From Oscillospiraceae bacterium (GTDB lineage Bacteria; Bacillota; Clostridia; Oscillospirales; Oscillospiraceae), in assembly GCA_902778115.1 (NCBI GenBank), contig CACYWG010000001.1, positions 124,001 through 188,000 on the forward strand: 64,000 nucleotides of DNA, written 5' to 3'. Under the pieces are notes generated by a model that had not been told where the DNA came from, did no database searches, and was given only the letters and a program-made list of their open reading frames with translations. Both the position numbers and the translations under genes were made by a program. Shown piece after piece: positions 52,848-61,406 of this stretch (within the stretch, counting starts at the first letter, position 1; each line of letters opens with the position of its first letter).

Positions 52848-53186
52848 TTATTTACGCTTGGTGGCGGCAGCTTCCTCAGCTTCCATCTTCGCCGTAGTAG
52901 AGATCGCCCATTTCTTCACCTGGATGCGAACACGGTCTTCACCGGTCTCAAAGGTGATGGTATCCTCGGTGACCTGAACGATTTTACCGGTGATACCGCC
53001 GATCGTGGTGATCTCATCACCGAGAGAAAGCGCGTTGCGCATTTCTTCCGCTTTCTTTTTCTTCTTGTTTTCGGGGCGGATGATCAGCAGATACATCAGG
53101 CCGAACATGAGAAGAAGCGGGATCAGCATGGTCATCATGCTGCCGGCGCCGGGCTGAGCTGCTGCGGCTTCCAAAAAGAGAGTCAT
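52848..53186 (-). CDS. yajC: Preprotein translocase subunit YajC
   Basis: The 112-residue protein has one membrane helix (about residues 17-36), then RPENKKKKKAEEMRNALSLGDEITTIGGITGKI, the YajC signature. It is an accessory subunit of the Sec translocon. It lies downstream of tgt with a short gap. The tail is charged and lengthened by an acidic/Ala-rich stretch. Confidence 0.95.
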   Translation of the reverse strand: MTLFLEAAAAQPGAGSMMTMLIPLLLMFGLMYLLIIRPENKKKKKAEEMRNALSLGDEITTIGGITGKIVQVTEDTITFETGEDRVRIQVKKWAISTTAKMEAEEAAATKRK

Positions 53187-53253
53187 TCTTGAATTACCTC
53201 CAGTTCAATGGTGTGTTTTATTATACATGGCCAAACGCAGATTTGCAAGAACC

Positions 53254-54384
53254 TTAGATGCGTTTGTCGAGGATTTCTGCATACTGCGCTCTGAACTGTG
53301 CAAATCTGCCCTCGTCCAGGCTTTCGCGGATCCGACGCATCAGATCGTTATAGAAAAACAGGTTGTGCGCGACGGCCATGCGCATGGCGAGCATTTCCTC
53401 CGCCTTGAAAAGGTGGCGAATATAGGCGCGCGAATAACGGCGGCAAACCGGGCACTGACAGGACGGATCGATCGGCTGACTGTCACGGGCGTATTTTTCA
53501 TTTTTGATATTGATGATCCCGTTCCAGGTGAACAGATGGCCGTGCCTGCCGTTTCTGGCCGGCATGACGCAGTCGAAGAAATCCACGCCGCGCGCCACGC
53601 TTTCAATGATATTTCCGGGCGTTCCGACGCCCATCAGGTAGCGCGGCTTATCCTTCGGCATATATTCCTCGACCGCCTCGATGGTATCATACATCTCCTG
53701 GTGCGTTTCTCCGACAGCCAACCCCCCGATGGCATAGCCCGGCAGGTCAAGCGCCGCGATCTGCTTCATATGGGAGATGCGGATATCATGGAAGATTGTG
53801 CCCTGGTTGATGCCGAAGAGCATCTGGCCGGGATTGACCGCGTCTTCCCTGCTGTTATACTCCCGCAGAGCTTTTTGGCAGCGTTCCAGCCAGCGTGCCG
53901 TCCGGTCACAGGATTTCTGAACATAGTCCTTCGGAGAAGGGATCTTGATACACTCGTCAAAAGCCATCGCGATATCGGAGCCGAGGTTGGACTGGATGCG
54001 CATGCTCTCCTCCGGGCCCATGAAAATGTGGCGGCCATCCACATGCGAGTTGAACTTGACGCCATCCTCCGTAATCTTTCTGAGCTGGGCGAGAGAAAAG
54101 ATCTGAAATCCGCCGCTGTCGGTCAGGATCGGCCCGTCCCAGGTCATAAAGCGATGCAGGCCGCCCATTTCCTTGACCAGCTCGTCACCGGGACGGACAT
54201 GGAGGTGATAGGTGTTGGACAGTTCGACCTGACAGCCGATTTCTTTCAGATCGCGGGCAGAGAGCGCGCCTTTGATCGCGCCCTGTGTGCCGACGTTCAT
54301 AAAAACAGGCGTCTGGACCGTGCCGTGCGGCGTATCAAAGCTGCCGCGGCGGGCATGTCCCTCCTGCTTCAAAAGCTGATACAT
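53254..54384 (-). CDS. tgt: Queuine tRNA-ribosyltransferase Tgt
   Basis: Tgt exchanges guanine-34 for preQ1 in tRNAs with GUN anticodons. Catalytic Asp residues lie in ILTDSGGFQ and in DFFDCVMPARNGRHG. Zinc ligands are in SCQCPVCRRYSRAYIRHL. Length (376) is normal. It is followed by yajC and preceded by queA, so the two queuosine steps are co-expressed. preQ1 synthesis genes are not in the window. Confidence 0.97.
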   Translation of the reverse strand: MYQLLKQEGHARRGSFDTPHGTVQTPVFMNVGTQGAIKGALSARDLKEIGCQVELSNTYHLHVRPGDELVKEMGGLHRFMTWDGPILTDSGGFQIFSLAQLRKITEDGVKFNSHVDGRHIFMGPEESMRIQSNLGSDIAMAFDECIKIPSPKDYVQKSCDRTARWLERCQKALREYNSREDAVNPGQMLFGINQGTIFHDIRISHMKQIAALDLPGYAIGGLAVGETHQEMYDTIEAVEEYMPKDKPRYLMGVGTPGNIIESVARGVDFFDCVMPARNGRHGHLFTWNGIINIKNEKYARDSQPIDPSCQCPVCRRYSRAYIRHLFKAEEMLAMRMAVAHNLFFYNDLMRRIRESLDEGRFAQFRAQYAEILDKRI

Positions 54385-54396
54385 GTCTGTCCTCCT

Positions 54397-55419
54397 CTAT
54401 TCGATCAGCATCGCGTCGCCAAAAGAGAAAAAGCGATAGCGCTCAGCAACAGCGGTACGGTAGGCATTGAGAACGTTCTCTCTGCCGGCCAGCGCAGAGA
54501 CGAGCATGATGAGCGTACTCTCCGGCAGGTGGAAATTGGTGATGAGCGCATCGATGCACTTGAAGCGGTAGCCGGGATAGATAAAAATATTCGTCCAGCC
54601 GCTGCTTGCTTTCATGCTGCCGTCCTCGGCGGCAAAGCTCTCCAGCGTGCGGCAGGAGGTCGTTCCGACTGCGATCACACGTCCGCCGCGCGCTTTGGTC
54701 TCGTTGATGAGCTGTGCGGTCTCCTCGGGGATCATGCAAAATTCCGAATGCATGTCATGATCCTCGATCTCTTCCTCCTTTACCGGGCGGAAGGTGCCGA
54801 GTCCGACATGCAATGTGACAAATCCGGTCCGGATGCCTCTGGCGCGGATCTTATCCAGCAGCTCCTCGGTAAAGTGCAGGCCGGCCGTCGGCGCGGCAGC
54901 GCTGCCGAGTTCCCGGGAATAGACCGTCTGATAGCGCTCGGCATCCTGCAGTTCCTCCTTGATATAGGGAGGCAGCGGCATTTTACCCAGGCGCTCCAGC
55001 ACCTCGAGAAAGATACCATCATAATGAAACTTCACGATGCGGTTTCCGCCTTCGGCCACAGCCTCGACCGTGGCCTTCAGCTCGCCGTCGCCAAACTGCA
55101 GCTGCGTACCCGGTTTCGTCTTTCTGCCGGGACGGCTCAGGCACTCCCAGCGTCCGTCGCCAAGATCTCGCAGCAGCACGAGCTCCACACTGCCGCCGCT
55201 CAAACGTGATCCGAGAAGGCGCGCCGGCAAAACGCGGGAGTCGTTCATGATCAGGCAGTCCCCTTCCCGCAGCAGATCGGGAAGCTCGAAAAAGTGGCGA
55301 TGAGAAATGGCGCCGCTCTGCTTATCCAGCAGCATGAGGCGCGACTGATCGCGCTGCTGCAGCGGCGTCTGTGCGATCAGTTCCTCCGGCAGATCAAAAT
55401 AAAAATCTGATTTTTTCAT
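54397..55419 (-). CDS. queA: S-adenosylmethionine:tRNA ribosyltransferase-isomerase QueA
   Basis: QueA converts preQ1-tRNA to epoxyqueuosine. The 340-residue protein shows [43 protein letters not shown] and [10 protein letters not shown], all characteristic. It overlaps the SpoIID-like gene by four bases. Confidence 0.97.
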   Translation of the reverse strand: MKKSDFYFDLPEELIAQTPLQQRDQSRLMLLDKQSGAISHRHFFELPDLLREGDCLIMNDSRVLPARLLGSRLSGGSVELVLLRDLGDGRWECLSRPGRKTKPGTQLQFGDGELKATVEAVAEGGNRIVKFHYDGIFLEVLERLGKMPLPPYIKEELQDAERYQTVYSRELGSAAAPTAGLHFTEELLDKIRARGIRTGFVTLHVGLGTFRPVKEEEIEDHDMHSEFCMIPEETAQLINETKARGGRVIAVGTTSCRTLESFAAEDGSMKASSGWTNIFIYPGYRFKCIDALITNFHLPESTLIMLVSALAGRENVLNAYRTAVAERYRFFSFGDAMLIE

Positions 55420-56897
55420 CCTATATAAGCTCCGGTAAAATAAAATCCGATGATTTCATCCGCGGTAAATCCGTAGACCGAGGCCATGGCGTTGGCCCCC
55501 CACTGGCTCATGCCGCAGTTATGCCCCCAGCCCTTGCCGGCAAAGCGAAAGCCGTCGTCTTCCGGCCTGACAGAAAAGCAGGCGCTGTCCAGGTATAAGG
55601 GAGAGTAGCTGTCGCGCGTCTCGATATCCAGGCAGTTCCCTTCCGCGTCAACATAGCGCATGCCGATCACGTTGCCTAGCTCGGAATACACGGGCTCGAT
55701 TTTTGTCACACTGTCGATCTCGTAACCCTTTTGCTGCAGCCGCCATACGATCTCGTCACCGCTGCGCCAGCGTTCCCAGCGCATCACCGCAAAATCGAGC
55801 GCCGGCTCAAAGGGATCGGTTTTTCCCGCAAGATACGGCTGCTCTGAGCCGAATATATGCGCTCCATCTTCGGTCGTGCCGCCGTCGGAAGCAAAATAAT
55901 ATACCTCACAGAGCCGGCCCTGATAGCGAACGAACTGCCCGGCCGTCGCTTCCACCGCCGCGTCGGTCACTGCGTCCGAACCGTAAATGCCACGGTAGAC
56001 CTGGCTTTCTGTATCGTCCGTCAGATCAAAGCCGAATTCCTCTTCATATTCTCCGAGGTGATAGGCCGCGTAGCTGCGGGCGCAGACCGCCTGCGCCTTG
56101 AGCGCCTCGATCGGCCAGGAGGAGCTCATTTCGTATGGGATCACGCCCTTGACGTAATCCTCCAGCCCGACGACATTGATGACCGTCAGCCGTTCTTCCT
56201 CCCATTTGCGCAGAAGAAAGGCGCCGAAATATTGCTCGTTCTGATAATTTGTACGTGCTTTTCCCTCCGAAATCGCTTCAACTGCGATCTCGTCGGCATC
56301 AGGAAGCATAGCGAGATATCGTCCGTCGCCGTCGTACACCGTGATGCAGCTTTCGTGCCAGGCTCGCCCGGCAAGCGCATACCAACGGATCGTATACTCC
56401 ACTTCCTGCACGTTTTTATACGGCCCCATCAGAACGCGCAGCTCACCGCCGATCTTGACGACCTTGCCGAAATATCGCGCTGCACTGGTTTGGGCTTCGT
56501 CTTCCGTATGATAGACTTCGTCCAAGAGCAGATACCAGTTTCGCTCATTGCGAATGACGAGCTCTGTGGCGACGGTCTCGAAAGAAGACCGGAAAACGCG
56601 CTGACCGTCAAAGGAGCCGATCCGAAATCCCAGTCCTTCCGCATTTTTAAACGCCGCCTCATCCACAGCGCTATTGTCATAAGACAGGCCAATGAACAGC
56701 GTATCCGCTTCCACGGGAACCGGATCGAATTGATCTCCGTCTGCGAAGTATTCTTTTTCCAGGACGCAGGAAGAGGCCGGGATAAGCCCCTTGATCGGCT
56801 CATCCTCCGGCGCTGCAGCCTCCGCCGACGCAGCAGGAAAAAGCAGAAACAGCGTCAGCAGCAGAGGAATAACGATCCTTTGATAACGGTCGCGCAA
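55416..56897 (-). CDS. SpoIID/LytB domain exported protein
   Basis: The 493-residue protein has a signal peptide ([19 protein letters not shown]), a possible SPOR-like segment (about 120-190) and a SpoIID domain. The catalytic Glu is in [10 protein letters not shown], and the end carries [17 protein letters not shown]. SpoIID itself is a lytic transglycosylase for engulfment; this longer protein resembles LytB-type relatives and may act on vegetative peptidoglycan. TTG 56897 is eight bases from GGAGG and was chosen over TTG 56912. It heads the queA-tgt-yajC operon. Confidence 0.85.
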   Translation of the reverse strand: MRDRYQRIVIPLLLTLFLLFPAASAEAAAPEDEPIKGLIPASSCVLEKEYFADGDQFDPVPVEADTLFIGLSYDNSAVDEAAFKNAEGLGFRIGSFDGQRVFRSSFETVATELVIRNERNWYLLLDEVYHTEDEAQTSAARYFGKVVKIGGELRVLMGPYKNVQEVEYTIRWYALAGRAWHESCITVYDGDGRYLAMLPDADEIAVEAISEGKARTNYQNEQYFGAFLLRKWEEERLTVINVVGLEDYVKGVIPYEMSSSWPIEALKAQAVCARSYAAYHLGEYEEEFGFDLTDDTESQVYRGIYGSDAVTDAAVEATAGQFVRYQGRLCEVYYFASDGGTTEDGAHIFGSEQPYLAGKTDPFEPALDFAVMRWERWRSGDEIVWRLQQKGYEIDSVTKIEPVYSELGNVIGMRYVDAEGNCLDIETRDSYSPLYLDSACFSVRPEDDGFRFAGKGWGHNCGMSQWGANAMASVYGFTADEIIGFYFTGAYIG

Positions 56898-56924
56898 GGG
56901 AGAATCCTCCAAACAACAGAATTA

Positions 56925-56959
56925 TTTGCTATTATAGCAAAGTCCGCCTGCCTTTTCAA
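56925..56959 (-). promoter_or_regulatory. Promoter and 17-base dyad for the SpoIID-like-queA-tgt-yajC operon
   Basis: Minus-strand TTGAAA (56959-56954) and TATAAT (56936-56931) are spaced by 17. A perfect inverted repeat TTTGCTA-TTA-TAGCAAA (56925-56941) is centred on the -10, so a bound repressor would block it. Confidence 0.7.
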
Positions 56960-57030
56960 CACCGGAGTACTATCGGCGCTATGCGCGGAATACATTGAGT
57001 TTGAAAAATGGATCAAGGAGGACCGGTATT

Positions 57031-57918
57031 TTGAAAAAGCCCTTATTTCAGGGATCCTGCACGGCCATCGTCACTCCGTTTACCGAAACGGGCATCGATT
57101 ATGAGCGGCTGCAGCGGAATCTGGATCAGCAATATGAAAACGCAACGGCAGCCGTCGTCGTCAACGGTACCACGGGAGAAAACCCGACGGTAACTGCCGA
57201 CGAGTTTGAGGAGCTCATCCGCTTTACAGTGCGGGTCTGTCAAAACAGGATGAAGGTGATCGTGGGTATCGGTGGGAATAACACGCTCCATGCCCTGCAC
57301 AAAGCGCAAACGGCAAGAGCCGTCGGAGCAGACGGTGTACTGATGGTAACGCCCTATTACAACAAAACCAGTCAAAAAGGACTGGTCGAGCATTTCAGCT
57401 ATGTGGCAGACCGCGTTGACATCCCGCTGATCCTATACAATGTGCCAAGCCGTACCGGCATCGGCATTCAGCCAGAGACCTACCGAATATTGTCAGAGCA
57501 TCCGAATATTGTCGGCGTCAAAGAAGCGTCCGGAAACTTCAGTCTGATTGCCGAGACCATGAGCCTGAGCGGAGACGATTTGATCTTCTGGAGTGGGAAT
57601 GACGACAACACGGTCGCCATGATGGCCTTGGGCGCTCAAGGAGTCATATCCGTTGCCAGCAATATCGTTCCGGCCGTCGTATCCAAACTCTGCTCGCTGT
57701 GCCTTGCGGGCGACTATCCCGCGGCCGCAGAACTTTATCGAAAATACACGGCGCTGTTTTCTGCTCTATTCATCGAAACAAATCCGATACCGGTCAAAGC
57801 TGCGATGAAGCTGCTGGGAATGGACAGCGGCATCCTGCGTCTCCCACTGACTGAAATCAGTGAAGAACATCTGCTGACTTTGCGCAAAACGATGCGCGAA
57901 GCAGGACTGAACGTATAA
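57031..57918 (+). CDS. dapA: 4-hydroxy-tetrahydrodipicolinate synthase DapA
   Basis: DapA condenses pyruvate with aspartate semialdehyde, the first committed step to lysine, diaminopimelate and dipicolinate. The 295-residue protein has NGTTGE (Thr), YNVPSRTG (Tyr) and the Schiff-base Lys in GVKEASGN. The start is TTG 57031, nine bases after AAGGAGG. asd, which supplies its substrate, is about 4 kb downstream in the same window. Dipicolinate is needed for spores. Confidence 0.95.
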   Translation: MKKPLFQGSCTAIVTPFTETGIDYERLQRNLDQQYENATAAVVVNGTTGENPTVTADEFEELIRFTVRVCQNRMKVIVGIGGNNTLHALHKAQTARAVGADGVLMVTPYYNKTSQKGLVEHFSYVADRVDIPLILYNVPSRTGIGIQPETYRILSEHPNIVGVKEASGNFSLIAETMSLSGDDLIFWSGNDDNTVAMMALGAQGVISVASNIVPAVVSKLCSLCLAGDYPAAAELYRKYTALFSALFIETNPIPVKAAMKLLGMDSGILRLPLTEISEEHLLTLRKTMREAGLNV

Positions 57919-57943
57919 AAAAGCTGCCGTATTTACAGCAGCT
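57915..57943 (-). terminator. Terminator at the end of the phosphopantetheinyl transferase gene
   Basis: AGCTGC and GCAGCT (57922-57943) form a hairpin followed, on the minus strand, by six Ts. It lies in the 15-base gap and the last codons of the gene. Confidence 0.7.
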
Positions 57944-58565
57944 CATAATAATGAGGTTTGATTTCCGAAGGAAGGCCGTCACAAGGCATGCAGATGCAGA
58001 AAAAAAGATCATCTGCCCGATACTCCCGAAAGCCGTAGACAGTTCCCCGGTAAACAGGAGCTGCCTGTTCATCGGAAAAGTCAAAACGGTCGAGCGGAAG
58101 GCGCAGCCCGGTCCCGATGGCTTTGAGAAAGCTTTCTTTTCGGCACCAGAGGCGCGTAAAGGCGGCGTCAGGATTTTTGGCTGAGAAGATGGATTCCTGC
58201 TCCCCTTTTGCAAAAAATCGCCTGACGAGCCGCTCGTCGCATTTGGTAAGGATCTGAATATCAAGCCCTACCGGATCATCCGCCAGCGCACAGGCGGCAA
58301 AGTGTGCGGAGTGCGACAGGCTGAACGCATATTCATGACCGATCAGGTGCGGCTTTCCGTTCGTGTCGGTCCCGATCTCCAACGGCAGAGGAAAGTTTTC
58401 ATTTTCCCTGCGGACAGCTTCATTCAGCAGAAGCTCAACAGCCAGAGAGCATCGACGGGGCATATCCGGTTTGATCGAGGCGAGCTTGTTTCTGCGATAA
58501 TCGGAAATCGGCGGATCGCTCGGAAAATGCGCACGCTCCGCATCTGTCCAAAGTATGTTCAGCAT
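57933..58565 (-). CDS. 4'-phosphopantetheinyl transferase, Sfp-like
   Basis: The Sfp-type enzyme attaches phosphopantetheine to carrier proteins. The pseudo-dimer motifs are visible: FSLSHSAHFAACAL, GLDIQ (metal Asp) and WCRKESFLKAIGTG (WxxKE). Several ATGs follow each other at the start; AAGGG is best spaced for ATG 58565, giving 210 residues. No polyketide or NRPS gene is nearby, so it may serve fatty acid ACP or an unlinked cluster. Confidence 0.85.
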   Translation of the reverse strand: MLNILWTDAERAHFPSDPPISDYRRNKLASIKPDMPRRCSLAVELLLNEAVRRENENFPLPLEIGTDTNGKPHLIGHEYAFSLSHSAHFAACALADDPVGLDIQILTKCDERLVRRFFAKGEQESIFSAKNPDAAFTRLWCRKESFLKAIGTGLRLPLDRFDFSDEQAAPVYRGTVYGFREYRADDLFFCICMPCDGLPSEIKPHYYELL

Positions 58566-58611
58566 CATCATCACCCTTGTCATCATACCCCGGGGACTAT
58601 GCGAATGCAAC

Positions 58612-58645
58612 AAAAAAACACGCCGTAGATCCGGCGTGTTTTTTT
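58612..58645. terminator. Bidirectional terminator between the lipoprotein and transferase genes
   Basis: ACACGCCG (58618-58625) and CGGCGTGT (58632-58639) are flanked by A7 and T6-7. On the minus strand it ends the lipoprotein transcript. Confidence 0.85.
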
Positions 58646-58647
58646 GT

Positions 58648-58986
58648 TCAGCGCTTGTGCGTCACGTTGGGACTGGGCATCGAGAGTTCGCCGTCAAGGA
58701 TCCCGTCACTGCCGCTGTTGTCGTCAACATAGCCGTCCTCGGCGTCGGGCAGCATATCCGTGCCCCGGTCATTCATCCCGTTTCCGTTCGTTCCATTGCT
58801 GCCGGTGCCATTGGTGCCGTTATAAGTGCCGCCGGCTCTGTCCGTGCCGGTTCCGTTGGTGCCATTGGTGCCATTGTTGGTCATACCGTTGTCGTTCATG
58901 CCGTCAGTCGCTCTGTAGCTTCCGCAGGCACAGAGACAAACGCAAAGCAGAAGCGCAAGAATCAGAACTAGGACTTTTCTTTTCAT
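58648..58986 (-). CDS. Small lipoprotein rich in Asn-Gly-Thr repeats
   Basis: The 112-residue protein has a lipoprotein signal (MKRKVLVLILALLLCV, lipobox LCAC), then a low-complexity stretch of N-G-T triplets (about residues 35-72), and an acidic C-terminal part. AAAGGAGG precedes ATG 58986. No domain was recognised. It may be a surface spacer or adhesive lipoprotein. The DNA is tandemly repeated in GGT-containing codons, so slippage variants are likely between strains. Confidence 0.7.
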   Translation of the reverse strand: MKRKVLVLILALLLCVCLCACGSYRATDGMNDNGMTNNGTNGTNGTGTDRAGGTYNGTNGTGSNGTNGNGMNDRGTDMLPDAEDGYVDDNSGSDGILDGELSMPSPNVTHKR

Positions 58987-59065
58987 GAGTCATTTCTCCT
59001 CCTTTGTCAAAGACGAGGATAGTATTTGCCGATCCTGATAAAAATATGTTTTGAAATATCTTTCA

Positions 59066-59094
59066 TTGCCAAGTTTTTCTGGATATGCTATACT
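59066..59094 (+). promoter_or_regulatory. Sigma-A type promoter abutting rlmD (candidate leaderless mRNA)
   Basis: TTGCCA and TATACT are spaced by 17. The -10 ends six bases before ATG 59101, so the expected +1 coincides with the start codon. No ribosome site is visible. Confidence 0.65.
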
Positions 59095-59100
59095 TTTTTC

Positions 59101-60459
59101 ATGATGGAACTGAAGAAAAACCAACAATTTCAAGTACATATCGAATCCTATTCCTCCGAGGGCTTCGGTGTATGCCGGATTGAAGGCCGGGCAGTTTTCG
59201 TACCAAAAACCATTGTCGGCGAGAGCTGGGAGATTCGCCTTGTCAAGGTCACGAAGACCGCCGTTTATGCCCGCGGCGAAAGGCTGCTGACGGCCTCTCC
59301 CGAGCGTCATGACAGTCAATGCCCGTATTATACTCAATGCGGCGGCTGTGATCTGTGGCATATGAGCTACAAGGAGGAGCTTCGCTTCAAGCTGGGCCGC
59401 GTAAACGATGCGCTGGCTCACATCGGCCGCCAGACATTCCGCGCGGAGGAAATCCTTGGAAGCGATTCCGTGGTCCGCTACCGCAACAAGGGCATTTTTG
59501 CCGTCGCGGATCTTGACGGCCGTCCGGCAGCCGGCTTTTACCGGGAACGCAGCCACGAGCTGATCCCGGTCGATTCCTGCCTTATACAAAATGAGACCAG
59601 CGAACGCGCGGCAGCAGCCGTGCTTGCATTCATGGAAAAGTATGCCGTTCCCGCCTATGACGAGAGTTCCGGGAACGGATGCATTCGGCATGTCTTCTGC
59701 CGCAAGGCATGGCAGACGAAAGATACCGTCGTCTGCGTCGTTGCAGCCCGCGGACTTGGAACAAACACGGCGGCGCTGGTCGACACGCTGCGCGAGGCTG
59801 TGCCCGAACTCAGCGGGATCGTTCTCAATGTCAACAAAACAAGAGGAAATACTGTATTAAGCGGAGATTTTTATACGCTTTGGGGCCGTGGCGAGATCAG
59901 CGACGTACTTTGCGGCTCCCGATTTTCGATTGCGCCGCAGGCCTTTTTCCAGATCAATCCTCCGCAGGCGGAAAGACTGTATCAAAAGGCTCTGGACTAT
60001 GCCGCTCCGGATCGGAACTCGCTGGTTTTCGATCTTTACTGCGGCGCCGGGACGATCAGCCTGTGTCTGGCCCAAAAAGCCGGTCGGGTCATCGGCGCTG
60101 AGATCGTACCGGAAGCGGTGGAAAACGCAAAAGCAAATGCCGCAGCCAACGGCTTTGACAACACGGAATTCATTTGCGCGGACGCTGGTGAAGCCGCTGT
60201 CAAACTGAGTGATCGCGGTCTGAGACCGGATATCGTCGTCGTAGACCCGCCGCGCAAAGGAATGAACGAGGACGCGATCGCAGCGGTCGCCTCGATGGAA
60301 CCGGATCGCCTGGTCTATGTCTCCTGCAATCCCTCGACGCTGGCCCGGGATATTCTGCGGTTCCATGCGCACGGTTATCAGCTCCGCGCTGCGACCGCTG
60401 TCGATATGTTCCCGCGGACCTGCCACGTGGAGACCGTGACGCTTTTGACCAAACAATAA
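59101..60459 (+). CDS. rlmD: 23S rRNA (uracil-C5)-methyltransferase, RlmD/RumA-like
   Basis: This SAM enzyme of the TrmA/RumA group has a TRAM domain (about 1-60) and an iron-sulfur Cys cluster (CPYYTQCGGCDLWH and an earlier Cys). It also has FQINPPQAERLY, DLYCGAGT and the catalytic Cys in VSCNPSTLARD. With ATG 59101 (or 59104) it has 452 residues. The exact uracil target (1939 or 747) cannot be read from sequence. The start lies on the predicted transcription start. Confidence 0.92.
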   Translation: MMELKKNQQFQVHIESYSSEGFGVCRIEGRAVFVPKTIVGESWEIRLVKVTKTAVYARGERLLTASPERHDSQCPYYTQCGGCDLWHMSYKEELRFKLGRVNDALAHIGRQTFRAEEILGSDSVVRYRNKGIFAVADLDGRPAAGFYRERSHELIPVDSCLIQNETSERAAAAVLAFMEKYAVPAYDESSGNGCIRHVFCRKAWQTKDTVVCVVAARGLGTNTAALVDTLREAVPELSGIVLNVNKTRGNTVLSGDFYTLWGRGEISDVLCGSRFSIAPQAFFQINPPQAERLYQKALDYAAPDRNSLVFDLYCGAGTISLCLAQKAGRVIGAEIVPEAVENAKANAAANGFDNTEFICADAGEAAVKLSDRGLRPDIVVVDPPRKGMNEDAIAAVASMEPDRLVYVSCNPSTLARDILRFHAHGYQLRAATAVDMFPRTCHVETVTLLTKQ

Positions 60460-60537
60460 GTCTTTTTTGCTGATCTGTCACGAAACAGGAGAATGTATTA
60501 CTGTATGTAAATAAAGCCGTCAGGCTTAATTTATATC

Positions 60538-60622
60538 AAGGAGAGTGCTGTTTGAACAAGCGCAACACACTGGAGATTGTCAGCTGACCGGGAGGTTTGC
60601 CGACGATCGAACAAGCCTCCCG
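60538..60622 (+). promoter_or_regulatory. Candidate leader peptide and hairpin before the GNAT gene
   Basis: AAGGAG (60538-60543) is eight bases before TTG 60552, which opens an 11-codon frame ending TGA 60587. Directly after it CGGGAGGTTTG (60589-60599) pairs with CAAGCCTCCCG (60612-60622). This has the form of an attenuator-like leader. A palindrome TTGACGTCAA lies at 60634-60643. No promoter was clear in this 205-base gap. Confidence 0.4.
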
Positions 60623-60664
60623 CTGAAAAGCAATTGACGTCAACAATATTCAGGAGGAAAAACA

Positions 60665-61291
60665 ATGAATAAAAATGACTATACCATTCGTTTGGAAAAG
60701 GCTGAAGACCACCGGGCAGTTGAATTTCTGATCAGAGAGGCATTCTGGAACGTCTATCGTCCCGGCTGCAGCGAACATTATGTGATCCATGTACTCAGAA
60801 ACGACCCCGCATTTATCCCTGCGCTGGATTTCGTCATGGAACAGAACGGCAGCTTGATCGGGCAGAACATGTTCATGAAAACGGTGATACAGACAGACGA
60901 CGGTATGGACTTCCCCGTTCTGACCATGGGTCCGATCTGCATCACGCCGGAACTCAAGCGCAAGGGCTACGGCAAAAAGCTGCTCGACTACTCTCTGGAG
61001 CAGGCTGCAGAGCTTGGTTTTGGGGCCGTACTGTTTGAAGGCAATATCGGTTTTTACGGCAAAAGCGGATTTGACTATGCCCGATATTTCGGCATCCGAT
61101 ACCACGACCTGCCGGAGGGCGCAGACGATTCCTTCTTTCTCTGCAAAGAACTGATTCCCGGGTACCTGAACGGTATCACCGGCGTCTATCAAACGCCGCA
61201 TGGCTACTATGTTGACAATGCCGAGGTTGAGGAATTCGATCAAGCATTTCCGCCCAAAGAAAAGCTGAGACTTCCGGGTCAGATCTTCTAA
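60665..61291 (+). CDS. GNAT family N-acetyltransferase
   Basis: The 208-residue protein has a GNAT acetyl-CoA site in RKGYGKKLLDYSLEQA, preceded by MGPICITPELK (beta-4 strand). The C-terminal part (GVYQTPHGYYVDNAEVEEFDQ) is an extension seen in many stand-alone bacterial GNATs. The substrate is unknown. It has CAGGAGG before its ATG and an unusual leader upstream. No biosynthetic neighbours. Confidence 0.85.
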   Translation: MNKNDYTIRLEKAEDHRAVEFLIREAFWNVYRPGCSEHYVIHVLRNDPAFIPALDFVMEQNGSLIGQNMFMKTVIQTDDGMDFPVLTMGPICITPELKRKGYGKKLLDYSLEQAAELGFGAVLFEGNIGFYGKSGFDYARYFGIRYHDLPEGADDSFFLCKELIPGYLNGITGVYQTPHGYYVDNAEVEEFDQAFPPKEKLRLPGQIF

Positions 61292-61308
61292 GCGAATTGG
61301 TAAAATGG

Positions 61309-61339
61309 ATTCAGGCAAGGGGTCTCCCCTTGCCTGAAT
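61309..61339 (+). terminator. Terminator after the GNAT gene
   Basis: A 14-base stem (61309-61322 with 61326-61339) has a three-base loop; the T tract is poor. Confidence 0.65.
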
Positions 61340-61355
61340 TCTCATCACAGCCTGG

Positions 61356-61384
61356 CATGAAATCCCGCCCCTTCTTCATACTGT
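61356..61384 (+). promoter_or_regulatory. Candidate sigma-E-like promoter for the pdaB-like gene
   Basis: CATACTGT (61377-61384) matches the sigma-E -10 pattern with one mismatch. A weak -35-like CATGAAA lies about 14 bases upstream. The expression of pdaB is sporulation-specific in Bacillus. Confidence 0.35.
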
Positions 61385-61406
61385 TTATCAGTAAGGAGGG
61401 ATCCCC

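Noticed and set aside
53227..55209. 660-codon open frame opposite tgt and queA
   Set aside because: Both opposite genes have full catalytic motifs. The frame spans their junction and has no ribosome site.
56898..56912. TTG 56912 as start of the SpoIID-like protein
   Set aside because: It would lie upstream of the GGAGG site; TTG 56897 is correctly spaced and gives a normal signal peptide.
58760..58920. CRISPR-like array in the repetitive DNA
   Set aside because: The repeats are short in-frame codon triplets inside a lipoprotein gene, with no spacers or cas genes.
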